A stretch of 64,000 bases of DNA from Flavobacterium aquariorum (GCF_003254745.1 NZ_QKXH01000001.1:434001-498000); one strand, 5' to 3'. Shown: positions 8,649-19,378, counted from the first letter of the stretch. Notes: generated by a model from the letters alone, not told the origin. Numbers and translations are program-made.

Positions 8649-11600
8649 TTATTTCTTAATCAATATTTTAGTCATTGTTTTTTGACCATCATTTACCTCG
8701 ACAAAATAAGTTCCGGTACTTAATTTACTTACGTTGATGTCATTTTCAGATAGTTTTCCTGCATCAACTTGTTGTCCTAGGTAATTAAGAATTCTGTATG
8801 AAGTTTTTCTACTGTCTCCCATTTTTATGTTTATGGAATTGCTAGTTGGGTTTGGATAAATTGAACAATCAAATATATTATTTTCATCACCCAATTCACT
8901 TGTGGAAGTATTAGCTGTCAATCCTGTGATTGTTGTACCGCCAATATTCACTGTATAATCTTCTACTTCACCATAAGAGAAAGTTTCACAGGCCGTTGAA
9001 GCGGCATTGTATTTCATAGAAACCCTCATTCTCGTCGTTCCTGCCAAAGCGGTTGTTGGAACTGTAAAAGTGTAGGATAGATTGGTGCTAAGAGAGGATG
9101 ATCCCGCTACCATTTGTTCTGAAGTTTCGAAACTTCCATTTTTATTGAAATCAATCCAAACTCTCCAATATTCTGTATAAGCTGAACCTGAAAATCCGAC
9201 ACTTAAAACTATTGTATTTGAGCCATAAGGGAGATTACCAGTCAAGTTTGTGAAATCTCCATAACCTGCATTTCCGACTGTTGTATTTGCAATACCACCA
9301 ATGGCAACATTGTCTATAAATTCATCGGCGACACTGTTTCCTTTAGAAGTGCAATAAGTAATTGCAGTTCCTGTTGTGGTTACATTTGCTACATTACTGG
9401 ATGCAGAAACATTTCCTGCAGCATCTTTTGCCACTACATAAAAAGTATAAGCTGTACTTGCTGTCAAGCCTGTAACTGCATATGTAGTTCCTGTAACGGT
9501 AGATTTTAAAACTGTTCCTTGATATACGTCATATCCTGTTACGCCTACATTGTCTGTAGCAGCTGTCCAAGATAGATTTGTTGTTGTTGATGCAGTTCCA
9601 GAAGCAGCAAGGTTTGTAGGTGCTGTTGGCGCCTGAGTATCGGCTGTTCCTGTAACAAGGGTAACAGTATAATCTTCAACCTCTCCATATGAGATTGCTT
9701 CGCAGGAAGTTGGTATACCATTGTATTTCATTGATACTCTCATTCTAGTTGTGCTGGCGGTCGCAGAAGTTGGGACTGTAAAAGAACCAGTCGCTGGTGT
9801 TGTAGTAGAAGCGGCTTTGCTCCATACTAATTCTCCTGCGTCTGCAAAATCCTTATCGTCGTTTAAATCGATCCAAACAGCATAACCTTCCGCATAAGCA
9901 GTTCCAGTCCAGGTTGGTGTAATTGTGATAGTAGAAGCACTACCTTTTGTTAAATTGGTCGAGATAGAAGTAAAGTCACTATACCCTGTACCTCCTGTGG
10001 ACGTATTATTGATAGTGCCTAATTGTACTTTTCCGATATATTCATCTGTTACACTATTCCCTTTTGAGGCACAATAAGTTGCAGTTGCTGCTCCTGTTGT
10101 TATAGAGACTGCATTACTGTCTGGCGATAAATTTCCAGCAGCATCTTTAGCCTTTACTGTAAATGTATAAGCTGTGCTAGCTGTTAACCCAGTAACGGTA
10201 TATGTTAGCCCAGTAACAGTAGTTACTAAAGTAGTCCCGTTATAAACATTATATCCAGTAACAGCAACATTATCGGTAGCGGCTGTCCAAGACAAATTTG
10301 TTGTAGTTGAAGTAGTTCCTGCTGCCGCTAAATTTGTTGGTGCTGTAGGAGCTGTTGTGTCAGAAGAACCAGAATAAGCTGCTCCAACTCCCACTGCATA
10401 AAATGCATTTGTAGTAGCTATTACCTCTGCAGAGCCTGCTCCATATAGGTCAGTTGCAGCCTGGATTCCATAAGTTCGGGCGTTGGCATAAGTAGAGTTT
10501 GCTGATAAATAAACACTTTCCAAGCGATAGGCTATTTTTGCTGCTTTATCTATTGTAATTCCTGTTACGTTATAGGAACTGCCAATATCATTCGTGCCAG
10601 ATTTACCAAGTGATAAAATATAAAACCAATGATTTAGAACACCAGAATTTCTATGTACTCCACATTGATCATTCGAACTTGATGGAGTGCAATTTATATT
10701 GTACCAATTGGTACCTCCATAGGTATCCGGTTGCCCCTCCGTTTTTGGATTACTCATCGAACGTAAAGATAAATGTCCTGTTCGTCTCTCTATATCCTCA
10801 CCTATAAGCCAAGTAGATTTTGTTGGCGCAGCTCGATATTCAATACATGCTCCCCAAATATCGGAGAAGGCTTCATTCATGGCCCCTGATTCTTTTTGAT
10901 AAGCTAGATTTGCAGTATAGGTACAAACTGCGTGTCCTATTTCATGTCCTGCAACATCCATTGCAGTCAAAATATCAAATCCCCCTGTTCCGCTACCATC
11001 ACCGTAGGTCATTACGCTACCGTTCCAAAAAGCATTGTTGTTATCGGGGTAACCTGCAGCTATTAAATTATAGTGTACATAACTTTTAATTTTTGCGCCA
11101 GCATTGTCATAACTATTTCTTCCATGCACAGTTGACCAATAATCATAAGTCATTTCGGCTCCCCAATGAGCGTCTAATGCCCCATTGTCCTTATTGGTGT
11201 TGTTAAATTCAGTTGCAGTCCAGTTATTATCAGCATCTGTAAAATTTGTTGTTGGATATGTGGCTGTTCTGGCTGAATTATAGGTTTGAACACCATTCCC
11301 TCGGGTTGCATCCGATAATATATATGATGAACCGCTTAATGTAGTTTGTATAGTTTGTGTTCCGCTATAACGGGTTGCGGCATTTGCTGCAACCATGGCG
11401 ATATTTGAATTATCATTTAGCTTCACATTTTTTTCTGTTGAGGTCCCAGATTTTCCGTGACTGTATTCGCCTAAGTGTTTGATAGTAGTGTTATAAAACA
11501 AAGTTTGTCCTGTATTTGCATCGATGTAAATATCACCACGGCTTATTGGATTTGTAGCATAAATGTCAAACTTGTAAGCTAAACGAACATTGTCTTTTGT

Positions 11601-12152
11601 TCTTTTTTGACCTTGATCTTCCATAGAGGGCAATAAAACGAGCTCTCCTTTTGGTTTTGTATAGTTCATTGCTGCTGCATCTGCTTGATTTTCCCATAAG
11701 TAAGTTTTAGCGCCTATTTGAAGCAATGCTTTTTCAAAAGCTGCTTCTGGGGATAAAGAAGGTTTCGTGTTTACTTTTTTTATAGTATAATACTCGCCAC
11801 TCATGGAAGCTAATTTTTCATTTTTTGAATGAAGGCTGTATGTGGCAAATTCTACTTTAATTCCTTGATGGTATAATTGGAATTTTTCGTGTGTAAATCC
11901 ATCTCTGTCGGATTCCGTTTTGATTCTTGAATACGATTGAGTTTCATCTAAATTCAATTGTTCTTTAAGCGCTTTTTTATAATCTGATCTTTTATAATCC
12001 GATTTTTCATTAAAGCTGATTAAACTAGGAGATCCATTTTCAGATAAATTTTTTTGACTGATGCGTTTGTCTGTTTTTTGTGAAAACGCTGACAAAGAGA
12101 ACATTGAAGTAACGACTGTTAATGCAATGATTTTTTGTAATTTTCTTTTCAT
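8649..12152 (-). CDS. M4 (thermolysin-family) metallopeptidase with T9SS sorting domain
   Basis: 1167 residues, secreted zinc protease. In order: a signal peptide ending near 'SAFSQ' (residue 25); an FTP/PepSY-type propeptide (about 40-215); and the M4 catalytic domain with 'AGHEIGHAVC' (zinc histidines 403 and 407) and the downstream 'NEAFSDIWG' glutamate near 428. Two fibronectin type III domains (about 600-690 and 840-930) follow, each ahead of a GEVED-type domain ending 'SYGEVEDYTV'. The last part is a C-terminal sorting domain ('IYPNPTSNSINI' to 'KILIKK') of the type used by type IX secretion. It probably degrades extracellular protein. A paralogue lies at 14298-17600; the two flank fumarase. 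Confidence 0.95.
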   Translation of the reverse strand: MKRKLQKIIALTVVTSMFSLSAFSQKTDKRISQKNLSENGSPSLISFNEKSDYKRSDYKKALKEQLNLDETQSYSRIKTESDRDGFTHEKFQLYHQGIKVEFATYSLHSKNEKLASMSGEYYTIKKVNTKPSLSPEAAFEKALLQIGAKTYLWENQADAAAMNYTKPKGELVLLPSMEDQGQKRTKDNVRLAYKFDIYATNPISRGDIYIDANTGQTLFYNTTIKHLGEYSHGKSGTSTEKNVKLNDNSNIAMVAANAATRYSGTQTIQTTLSGSSYILSDATRGNGVQTYNSARTATYPTTNFTDADNNWTATEFNNTNKDNGALDAHWGAEMTYDYWSTVHGRNSYDNAGAKIKSYVHYNLIAAGYPDNNNAFWNGSVMTYGDGSGTGGFDILTAMDVAGHEIGHAVCTYTANLAYQKESGAMNEAFSDIWGACIEYRAAPTKSTWLIGEDIERRTGHLSLRSMSNPKTEGQPDTYGGTNWYNINCTPSSSNDQCGVHRNSGVLNHWFYILSLGKSGTNDIGSSYNVTGITIDKAAKIAYRLESVYLSANSTYANARTYGIQAATDLYGAGSAEVIATTNAFYAVGVGAAYSGSSDTTAPTAPTNLAAAGTTSTTTNLSWTAATDNVAVTGYNVYNGTTLVTTVTGLTYTVTGLTASTAYTFTVKAKDAAGNLSPDSNAVSITTGAATATYCASKGNSVTDEYIGKVQLGTINNTSTGGTGYSDFTSISTNLTKGSASTITITPTWTGTAYAEGYAVWIDLNDDKDFADAGELVWSKAASTTTPATGSFTVPTSATASTTRMRVSMKYNGIPTSCEAISYGEVEDYTVTLVTGTADTQAPTAPTNLAASGTASTTTNLSWTAATDNVGVTGYDVYQGTVLKSTVTGTTYAVTGLTASTAYTFYVVAKDAAGNVSASSNVANVTTTGTAITYCTSKGNSVADEFIDNVAIGGIANTTVGNAGYGDFTNLTGNLPYGSNTIVLSVGFSGSAYTEYWRVWIDFNKNGSFETSEQMVAGSSSLSTNLSYTFTVPTTALAGTTRMRVSMKYNAASTACETFSYGEVEDYTVNIGGTTITGLTANTSTSELGDENNIFDCSIYPNPTSNSINIKMGDSRKTSYRILNYLGQQVDAGKLSENDINVSKLSTGTYFVEVNDGQKTMTKILIKK

Positions 12153-12518
12153 TTTGGTTAGTTTGGTTAATTATTAAATTGTTAATTTTATAACAATTGT
12201 AAATGTATTTGTTATGAAACAATCACAAATACGTATAAATACCTGATTATTTGGTTCTGTTTTTTGATAATGGAGTGTAAATTGAGATTTGGTTTTCTAT
12301 GAAATAATGAATTGATTCTTGAGCTAATGATTAAAAAAGGGAGTTAAAACAGAACAAAAATTTAAATTTCGGGTTATAAAGTCATTTCATAATTTACAAA
12401 GGACTGTTAGTAATGAATTATTTATACTTTGGAATAATTTAATTACGAAGCTGATATAAATCAGTTATGATTCCTTGAACAATTCTTATATTTGGCGTTC
12501 TTAAAAAATAATCAAATT
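12153..12518. other. Divergent intergenic region, protease and fumarase
   Basis: 366 bp, AT-rich, holding the promoters of the divergent protease and fumarase genes. I see no strong palindrome, ORF or RNA. Short TTG/TATTTG-like matches occur but none is convincing enough to call. Confidence 0.6.
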
Positions 12519-14120
12519 ATGGACTTTATATACCAGGATCCTTATCCAATTTTAAAAGACGATACCCAATACCGTAAAATCACTTCTGATTTTGTAAAAA
12601 CAGAAAAGCTAGGCGATAGAGAAATCTTAACTATTGATCCAAAAGGATTGGAACTATTGGCACAAGAAGCTTTGAAGGATGTTTCTTTTATGTTACGCAC
12701 TTCGCATTTGGAAAAACTAAGAGCCATTCTTGATGATCCCGAAGCGACAGACAACGACCGATTTGTGGCTTATAATTTATTGCAGAATGCGGTTGTGGCA
12801 ATCGATGGGGAATTGCCTTCGTGCCAAGACACCGGAACAGCGATTGTAATGGCCAAAAAAGGAGAAAACGTATACACAGGTGTCGATGATGCCGAATGGC
12901 TTTCAAAAGGGATTTTTAACACCTATCAGGAAAGGAATCTTCGTTATTCCCAAATTGTGCCTATCAGTATGTTTGAGGAAAAAAACTCCGGTTCGAATCT
13001 TCCTGCTCAGATAGATATTTATGCCAAAAAGGGTGCTTCTTATGAATTCTTGTTTTTGGCAAAAGGAGGCGGTTCTGCGAACAAAACCTATTTATACCAA
13101 CAAACAAAATCGTTGTTGAATGAAAAATCTTTAGATGCTTTCATTCGTGCCAAAATAATGGACTTGGGAACTTCGGCTTGTCCGCCGTATCATTTGGCTT
13201 TAGTGATCGGAGGGACTTCTGCGGAAGCGAATTTAGCAGCTGTTAAAAAAGCATCTGCGGGTTATTTTGATAATTTGCCAACAACTGGAAACATGGCTGG
13301 TCAGGCTTTCCGTGATTTGGAATGGGAAAAAAGAGTACAATTAATTTGCCAGGAAAGTCATATTGGAGCGCAATTTGGAGGGAAATATTTCACGCATGAT
13401 GTTCGAGTAATCCGTTTGCCACGCCACGCGGCTTCTTGTCCGGTTGGATTGGGAGTTTCCTGCTCAGCCGATAGAAATATCAAAGGAAAAATTACCAAAG
13501 ACGGTGTTTTTGTAGAACAATTGGAAGTGAATCCAAAACGTTTGTTGCCAGAAACGCCACCACATTTGGAAGCAGCTGTTGATATTGATTTGAATCAACC
13601 AATGGATGATATTCTTAAAAAATTATCACAATATCCAATCAAAACGCGTTTGAAACTAAACGGTACATTGATTGTGGCTCGTGATATTGCACATGCCAAA
13701 ATCAAAGAATTATTGGATGCCGGTAAACCAATGCCAGAATACTTTAAAAACCACCCAATTTATTACGCAGGACCTGCCAAAACACCGGAAGGGATGGCTT
13801 CGGGAAGTTTTGGTCCAACGACTGCCGGTAGAATGGACGTTTATGTGGAAGAATTCCAAAAGAATGGTGGAAGTATGGTAATGCTTGCCAAAGGAAACAG
13901 AACCAAAGAGGTTATGAATGCCTGTAAAACTTATGGTGGATTTTATTTGGGTTCCATCGGAGGTCCGGCGGCCATCTTAGCAAAAGAAAATATACTTTCT
14001 GTTGAGGTAGTTGATTTTGAGGAACTGGGCATGGAAGCCGTTCGTAAAATCACGATTAAAGATTTCCCAGCGTTTATTATCACCGATGATAAAGGGAATG
14101 ATTTCTTTGAGAATCTATAG
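12519..14120 (+). CDS. fumA: Class I fumarate hydratase (Fe-S dependent)
   Basis: Interconverts fumarate and malate in the citric acid cycle. 533 residues from the ATG at 12519; an upstream in-frame extension to 12492 lacks homology and was not used. The likely 4Fe-4S ligands are in '[11 protein letters not shown]', '[17 protein letters not shown]' and '[14 protein letters not shown]'. The alpha and beta parts are fused, as in FumA/FumB; the beta part ends '[12 protein letters not shown]' and '[16 protein letters not shown]'. It is transcribed alone, opposite to both flanking proteases, and ends in a terminator. The oxygen-sensitive class is usual in Bacteroidota. Confidence 0.95.
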   Translation: MDFIYQDPYPILKDDTQYRKITSDFVKTEKLGDREILTIDPKGLELLAQEALKDVSFMLRTSHLEKLRAILDDPEATDNDRFVAYNLLQNAVVAIDGELPSCQDTGTAIVMAKKGENVYTGVDDAEWLSKGIFNTYQERNLRYSQIVPISMFEEKNSGSNLPAQIDIYAKKGASYEFLFLAKGGGSANKTYLYQQTKSLLNEKSLDAFIRAKIMDLGTSACPPYHLALVIGGTSAEANLAAVKKASAGYFDNLPTTGNMAGQAFRDLEWEKRVQLICQESHIGAQFGGKYFTHDVRVIRLPRHAASCPVGLGVSCSADRNIKGKITKDGVFVEQLEVNPKRLLPETPPHLEAAVDIDLNQPMDDILKKLSQYPIKTRLKLNGTLIVARDIAHAKIKELLDAGKPMPEYFKNHPIYYAGPAKTPEGMASGSFGPTTAGRMDVYVEEFQKNGGSMVMLAKGNRTKEVMNACKTYGGFYLGSIGGPAAILAKENILSVEVVDFEELGMEAVRKITIKDFPAFIITDDKGNDFFENL

Positions 14121-14142
14121 AATAGAAATGAATTGAGATTGT

Positions 14143-14170
14143 AAAAGACCGTCGATTATGGCGGTCTTTT
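14143..14170 (+). terminator. Terminator of fumarase
   Basis: 9-bp stem (aaaagaccg with cggtctttt), a ten-base loop and a T run, 22 bp after the stop codon. Confidence 0.88.
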
Positions 14171-14297
14171 TTGTTTTAAAATAAATTTGCATTTACAAAG
14201 TTCTTTTCGCTGAAAACAATAGAGACTTAGTTACTTAGCACATTGGTTAGTTTCTTAGTCTCTACTGTATCATTAATTTGGCTGTTTTATTGGAAAG

Positions 14298-17200
14298 TTA
14301 CTTTTTAATAAACGTTTTGGTAAATTTTTGATTTCCGTCATTGAGTTCCAATATATAAACTCCTGGACTTAAATAGTTGGTATTAATATTATTCTCAACT
14401 GTTTTTCCTGTAGCTATTTGGATACCAGATGATGTTATTATTCGATACGTAAATCCTTTATTTTCGGGATTGGTAATGTTTAAAATAGAATTAGTGGGGT
14501 TCGGAAAAATATAGTATAGGTCAGTATTGGTATTGCCATCAGAAGTGTTTGCAAATGGATTCGCAAAAGCAACAATGGTGCTTGCGCCAATATTTACGGT
14601 ATAATCTTCCACTTCACCATAATATATAGATTCACAGGCTGTTGATGCAGATGTTCTTTTTAAGGAAACCCGCATTCTTGTAGCGCCAGTTAAAGCAGAT
14701 GCTGGAACAGAAAAAGAGTACGAATTATTGGTAGCAATATTTGTTGATGTTGAAACTACTTTTTCTGAACTTTCGAAAGTTCCATTTTGATTGAAATCGA
14801 TCCAAACACCCCAATATTCTTTGTATTTGTATGATTTATATCCGACACTCAATACGATTGTATTCGATCCATAAGACAAATTTCCTGTTTGATTTGTGAA
14901 ATTGCCATAACCGCCATTAGCGGCTGTTGTATTGGCTATTCCTCCAATGCCTACATAATCGATATATTCAGATGTAACATTTGTTCCTTTGGACACACAA
15001 TAGTTTATGTTATTTGCCAACGTTGTTACCGATACCGAATTACTTGCTCCAGATAAATTGTCTTTTGCATCCTTCGCTTTAACCGTAAAAGTATAGGCTG
15101 TGCTTGGGCTTAATCCAGTTAGAGTATAGCTAGTTCCGGTAACGGTATTCACCATAGTAACACCGTTATAGATGTTATAGCCTGTTACGGCAACATTATC
15201 GGTTGCTGCTGTCCAAGATAAATTGGTGCTTGTGGCTGTAGTTGCGCTGGCAGTCAATGTAGTTGGTTCAGTTGGAGGTATCGTGTCTGTTGCCAATGTG
15301 GTAATATTGGCTTCATTACTGGGGTCCGATAAATTAGTTGCTGCATCTTTGGCTCTCACCGTGAAGGTATAGGCCGTGCTCGGACTTAATCCAGTTACTG
15401 TATAAGTTGTTCCTGTAACTGTTGTGATAAGTGTGACTCCATTATAAACATCGTAACCCGTAACGGCAACGTTGTCTGTAGAAGCTGTCCAAGATAAATT
15501 GGTTGATATGTCTGTAGTTCCTGAGGCTGTTAAATTGGTTGGTGAAGTTGGAACTATTGTGTCGGCTGGAGTAGGTAAGGTAGTTATGGAGGCGTCATTG
15601 CTAACAGCAGATAAATTGCCAGCTGCATCTTTTGCTTTTACGGTAAAAGTGTAAGCGGTAGATGCTGTCAACCCTGTCATGTTGTAAGTTGTTCCTGTAA
15701 CAGTTGTTATTAAGTTAACACCGTTATAGACATTGTATCCTGTTACGGCTACATTATCGGTAGCTGCTGTCCATGACAAATTTGTCGTTGTATCTGTAGT
15801 TCCCGAAGCGGTTAAACCGGTTGGTGCAGATGGTGCAGTTGTGTCAGTTGGGCCCGCGTATGCATCGCCAACACCTACTGCATAAAAAGCATTTGTTGTA
15901 GCGATTACTTCTGCTGATCCGGCTCCATATAAATCGGTTGCCGATTGAATTCCGTAGGTTCTGGCATTGGCATAAGTTGAATTGGCCGTTAGGTAAATAC
16001 TTTCAAGCCTAAAGGTTATTTTGGCAGCTTTTTCAATAGTAATTCCTGTTACCGAATAGCTCTTGCCTTTGTCATTTGTTCCCGATTTTCCCACAGACAA
16101 TATATAAAACCAATGATTTAAAACCCCGCTATTGGTATGAACCCCACAATAATCATTAAAGCTAAAAGGGAAACCACAATTTGGATTTTTCCAATTGGTT
16201 CCGCCATATGTATCGGGTTGTCCCTCTGCTTTTGGATTACTCATGGAGCGTAATGACAAATGCCCAGATCTTCTTTCAATATCTTCGCCTATAAGCCAAG
16301 TTGATTTGGTAGGAGCCGCAAAATATTCGATACAGGCACCCCAAATATCTGATAGTGCTTCGTTCATTGCGCCTGATTCTTTTTGATAAGTTAAATTGGC
16401 TGTTTTTTCGCAGACGGCATGCCCAATTTCATGTCCGGCAACATCCAATGCCGTCAGGATGTCAAAATTGGTTCCGCTGCCGTCTCCATAAGTCATTACT
16501 GATCCGTCCCAAAAGGCATTATCATAAGCCACATCATAGTGAACATAACTCTTGATCGTCGCGCCGGCATTATCATAACTATTTCGGCCATGTACGGTTG
16601 ACCAATAATCGTAGGTTTTCTCGGCTCCCCAATGCGCATCCAAAGCTCCGTTGTCTTTGTTGGCGTTATTATATTCGGCTGTGGTCCAATTGTTGTCTGC
16701 ATCGGTGAAGTTTACGGCAGCGCTATAATTGGTGCCCTTTTTCATATTGAAAGTGTTAATCCCATTTCCTCTTGTGGCATCTGCTAGGATATAATTTGCC
16801 CCGCTTAAAGTAGTTTGAATAGTTTGTGCGCCGGAGTAACGGGTATCTGCATTGGTAGCTACTACAATTTTGTTCTGGTTTCCAGAAGTTGCTTCCGCTT
16901 TTCCATGACTGTATTCGCCAAGGTGTTTGATGGTGGCATTATAAAATAAGGTTTCTCCCGTTATGGCATCAATATAAATATCGCCACGACTTACAGGTTT
17001 TGTGGCGTAAATATCAAATTTATAAGCTAATCGCAAAGGAGTGTCTTTTGCATTGGAATTGTCTCCGTCCAAAATTGGAAGCCAAACCAATTCGCCAACT
17101 GGTTTTTTATAGTTGAACATTTTGGCGTCTTCTGGAATTTCCCAGAGGTAGGTTTGAGCTCCTATTTGTTGCAGGGCTTTCGCAAACGCTTGGTCCTGCG

Positions 17201-17600
17201 ATAAAGTAGGAATGGCGTTCAATAAATCGGTTTTATAGAATTCACCATTCATCGAACTTAATTTGCCTCCTGCCGAATGTAAAGTGTATGTAGCGAACTC
17301 TACTTTGATACCGTTATGGAATAATTGAAATTTTTCATGGGAAACGCCCAATTTGTCAATTTCAGATTTGATTTTTGAAAAATTCGAATTGCCTTTTAAA
17401 CCCAATTGATCTTTGAAAATTTGTTGGTAATCACTTATTTTATAAGTTGATTTACTTGTAAACGTTATCAATGTGGGAATGCCTTTTTCGTTGGTGATTT
17501 TTTTTAAAACATTTTTATCTCCTTCTTGAGAAAATAGTGTGAATGTGGAAAAGAAAAAAATGATTAAAATGATACCCTTTTGAAGTAGTGTATTTTTCAT
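14298..17600 (-). CDS. Second M4 metallopeptidase with T9SS sorting domain
   Basis: 1100 residues, paralogue of the protease at 8649-12152. Signal peptide to about residue 25 ('FTLFSQ'), propeptide, then the catalytic domain with 'AGHEIGHAVC' (His390 and His394) and 'NEALSDIWGACIEY'. The tail differs: three fibronectin type III domains in a row (each with 'TNLSWTA.TDNVAVTGY') and a single GEVED-type domain, then a sorting domain ('IFPNPTNSILNI' to 'KTFIKK'). The catalytic parts are much more alike than the leader regions. This suggests gene duplication followed by shuffling of tail modules. Expected to be exported across both membranes and either attached to the surface or released. Confidence 0.95.
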   Translation of the reverse strand: MKNTLLQKGIILIIFFFSTFTLFSQEGDKNVLKKITNEKGIPTLITFTSKSTYKISDYQQIFKDQLGLKGNSNFSKIKSEIDKLGVSHEKFQLFHNGIKVEFATYTLHSAGGKLSSMNGEFYKTDLLNAIPTLSQDQAFAKALQQIGAQTYLWEIPEDAKMFNYKKPVGELVWLPILDGDNSNAKDTPLRLAYKFDIYATKPVSRGDIYIDAITGETLFYNATIKHLGEYSHGKAEATSGNQNKIVVATNADTRYSGAQTIQTTLSGANYILADATRGNGINTFNMKKGTNYSAAVNFTDADNNWTTAEYNNANKDNGALDAHWGAEKTYDYWSTVHGRNSYDNAGATIKSYVHYDVAYDNAFWDGSVMTYGDGSGTNFDILTALDVAGHEIGHAVCEKTANLTYQKESGAMNEALSDIWGACIEYFAAPTKSTWLIGEDIERRSGHLSLRSMSNPKAEGQPDTYGGTNWKNPNCGFPFSFNDYCGVHTNSGVLNHWFYILSVGKSGTNDKGKSYSVTGITIEKAAKITFRLESIYLTANSTYANARTYGIQSATDLYGAGSAEVIATTNAFYAVGVGDAYAGPTDTTAPSAPTGLTASGTTDTTTNLSWTAATDNVAVTGYNVYNGVNLITTVTGTTYNMTGLTASTAYTFTVKAKDAAGNLSAVSNDASITTLPTPADTIVPTSPTNLTASGTTDISTNLSWTASTDNVAVTGYDVYNGVTLITTVTGTTYTVTGLSPSTAYTFTVRAKDAATNLSDPSNEANITTLATDTIPPTEPTTLTASATTATSTNLSWTAATDNVAVTGYNIYNGVTMVNTVTGTSYTLTGLSPSTAYTFTVKAKDAKDNLSGASNSVSVTTLANNINYCVSKGTNVTSEYIDYVGIGGIANTTAANGGYGNFTNQTGNLSYGSNTIVLSVGYKSYKYKEYWGVWIDFNQNGTFESSEKVVSTSTNIATNNSYSFSVPASALTGATRMRVSLKRTSASTACESIYYGEVEDYTVNIGASTIVAFANPFANTSDGNTNTDLYYIFPNPTNSILNITNPENKGFTYRIITSSGIQIATGKTVENNINTNYLSPGVYILELNDGNQKFTKTFIKK

Positions 17601-17769
17601 AGAATTTATTATTAAATAATGAATAATCCGTTGTGAAAAATGGGGTAATCAAATTTAGGAATTTTTTTGAAATTTGAAGGAATGTTTTTAATTATTTTAC
17701 TGATTATTAGATTTTTACGTAAATAAACGTAGTCTTTTATGTCGAGTTTGGTTTTTTTTTGACATAAAA

Positions 17770-17793
17770 AAAGCAACTCAGTTGAGTTGCTTT
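17770..17793 (-). terminator. Terminator of outer-membrane protein gene
   Basis: An 11-bp complementary pair (aaagcaactca and tgagttgcttt) with a T run on the minus strand, 20 bp after the stop of the gene ending at 17813. Confidence 0.85.
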
Positions 17794-17812
17794 CATAAGT
17801 ATTTTTTTTCTC

Positions 17813-18436
17813 TTATTTAAAGTTGAAACCTATGATAGCTCCCAATCCAAATTGGAAAGAATTAGTATAGGTAGAAACTGCAACAGGTCCCCAATAGCCC
17901 CAATAGGTATCGCTACCGGTATGTATAACCATTGATTGAAGAGAAGCTTGAAGGCTAATTGATACAACAGAAGGAGTTTTTATTTTCACCCCTCCTTTAA
18001 TTTCCCAAGCAAAATTAGTTTCGCTTCCTGAACTTGGCGTTTCTAAAATTCCGACACCAATTCCACCGCCTAAGTAAGGAACTGCATTACCACCATGATC
18101 AAAATAATGATTCCCTCCTAGAAGAATGTAGTTAATAGCTCCATTATTACTTCCATTGTTGTTAATTTGGCCACCTCCAGGAAGATCACTATATGCGGGC
18201 ATTGAAGCGTCCAGTCTTAAGTATTTTAATTCGACAGATGAAGATTTTTGAGGAAAAAATTCAAAACCCACACCATATTCAAAGCCATCACCTATTGTGG
18301 CATGACCATAATCAAACTCGATTCTATCCGAAAAAACGTAACTACCGTAAACATCTAGCACAACTGATCCTCTATCTTGAGCCATCATACCTGCTGAAAA
18401 TAAAAAAGTGATTAGTAAAAAACTGTAATTTTTCAT
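17813..18436 (-). CDS. Outer-membrane beta-barrel protein
   Basis: 207 residues. The N-terminal signal peptide 'MKNYSFLLITFLFSAGMMAQ' is followed by alternating polar/aromatic strands such as 'VVLDVYGSYVFSD', 'GFEYGVGFEFFP' and 'AINYILLGGNHYF'. The last strand, 'NSFQFGLGAIIGFNF', ends on phenylalanine-lysine, as in small OmpW/OprF-like barrels. The protein is probably a porin-like structural or transport protein; no specific function is recognisable. It is monocistronic with its own promoter (TATATTTG at 18463-18470) and terminator. Confidence 0.8.
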   Translation of the reverse strand: MKNYSFLLITFLFSAGMMAQDRGSVVLDVYGSYVFSDRIEFDYGHATIGDGFEYGVGFEFFPQKSSSVELKYLRLDASMPAYSDLPGGGQINNNGSNNGAINYILLGGNHYFDHGGNAVPYLGGGIGVGILETPSSGSETNFAWEIKGGVKIKTPSVVSISLQASLQSMVIHTGSDTYWGYWGPVAVSTYTNSFQFGLGAIIGFNFK

Positions 18437-18462
18437 AATTTCTATGTTTTGTTTGTTCCTAA

Positions 18463-18470
18463 CAAATATA
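18463..18470 (-). promoter_or_regulatory. -7 promoter element for the outer-membrane protein gene
   Basis: TATATTTG on the minus strand matches the Bacteroidota -7 consensus TAnnTTTG and lies 26 bp upstream of the start codon. Confidence 0.65.
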
Positions 18471-18582
18471 GAAAAAAAATAAAAGGATTACAAATTATAT
18501 GTTAATTCATGTTTGTAAAAATAAAAAAATCATTTAAGTGTTAGCTAGTTAAAGCATTTTTTGATTTTTTAAGTTTTTGGTA

Positions 18583-18615
18583 AAAAAAAAACAACTCGTA
18601 AGAATTGTTTTTTTT
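18583..18615 (-). terminator. Terminator of CoA-transferase operon
   Basis: Stem caactc/gaattg (one mismatch) extended by a long A/T pairing, with a T run on the minus strand just after the scoB stop. Confidence 0.7.
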
Positions 18616-18629
18616 AATCAGATGAAGTT

Positions 18630-19289
18630 TTAATCAATTGTCATTTCCGGAATTTCACCTTCGATGATTAAATCGGCTTCTGTGGATGCTATTATTTGTT
18701 CTACTGTCACTCCCGGTGCTCTTTCCAATAGTTTAAAACCTTTTGGCGTGATTTCTAAAACCGCCAATTCAGTGACTACTTTTTTCACGCAGCCCACACC
18801 TGTTAATGGCAAGGTGCATTTTTTTAATATTTTGGATTCTCCAGCTTTGTTGACATGCATCATTGCCACGATAATATTCTCGGCAGAAGCAACCAGATCC
18901 ATAGCCCCTCCCATTCCTTTGACCATTTTCCCGGGAATTTTCCAGTTAGCAATGTCTCCTTTTTCTGAGACTTCCATGGCACCCAGAATAGTCAGATCGA
19001 CATGTTGTCCACGGATCATCCCGAAACTGGTGGCGGAGTCAAAAAAAGAGGCGCCAGGCAAGGTGGTGATGGTTTGTTTTCCAGCATTAATGATGTCGGC
19101 ATCTTCTTCGCCCTCAAAAGGGAAAGGTCCCATGCCCAGAACGCCGTTTTCGCTTTGAAATTCGACGTCAATTCCTTTCGGGATATAATTTGCCACCAAA
19201 GTGGGTATTCCGATGCCTAGATTCACGAAATAACGGTCTTTTAGTTCTTTTGCAATTCGTTTTGCAATTCCTATTTTATCTAATGCCAT
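18630..19289 (-). CDS. scoB: 3-oxoacid CoA-transferase subunit B
   Basis: 219 residues. Beta subunit of a succinyl-CoA:3-ketoacid or acetate/acetoacetate CoA-transferase, which exchanges CoA between succinyl-CoA and an oxoacid for ketone-body or branched-chain breakdown. The catalytic glutamate lies in 'FQSENGVLGMGPFP', the 'SENG' signature of family I CoA-transferases; 'NLGIGIPTLVANYIP' is the N-terminal motif. It is downstream of subunit A (107 bp apart) and probably cotranscribed. Substrate choice between acetoacetate and other oxoacids cannot be read from sequence by eye. Confidence 0.94.
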   Translation of the reverse strand: MALDKIGIAKRIAKELKDRYFVNLGIGIPTLVANYIPKGIDVEFQSENGVLGMGPFPFEGEEDADIINAGKQTITTLPGASFFDSATSFGMIRGQHVDLTILGAMEVSEKGDIANWKIPGKMVKGMGGAMDLVASAENIIVAMMHVNKAGESKILKKCTLPLTGVGCVKKVVTELAVLEITPKGFKLLERAPGVTVEQIIASTEADLIIEGEIPEMTID

Positions 19290-19336
19290 GTGCTTTGTAT
19301 ATAAATTTTTTTAATATGCCAATTAGGCAATTTGAT

Positions 19337-19378
19337 AATTAGATAATTTCAAAACGCACCGTTACGAATTATCTAATT
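19337..19378. repeat. Inverted repeat between scoA and scoB
   Basis: aattagataatt (19337-19348) and its complement (19367-19378) form a 12-bp stem with an 18-base loop, followed by further 'aattatct' copies up to 19402. It may slow or attenuate transcription between the two subunits. Confidence 0.7.

Noticed and set aside
18664..19158. Plus-strand ORF of 164 residues over scoB
   Set aside because: Antisense to a recognised CoA-transferase subunit with an intact active site.
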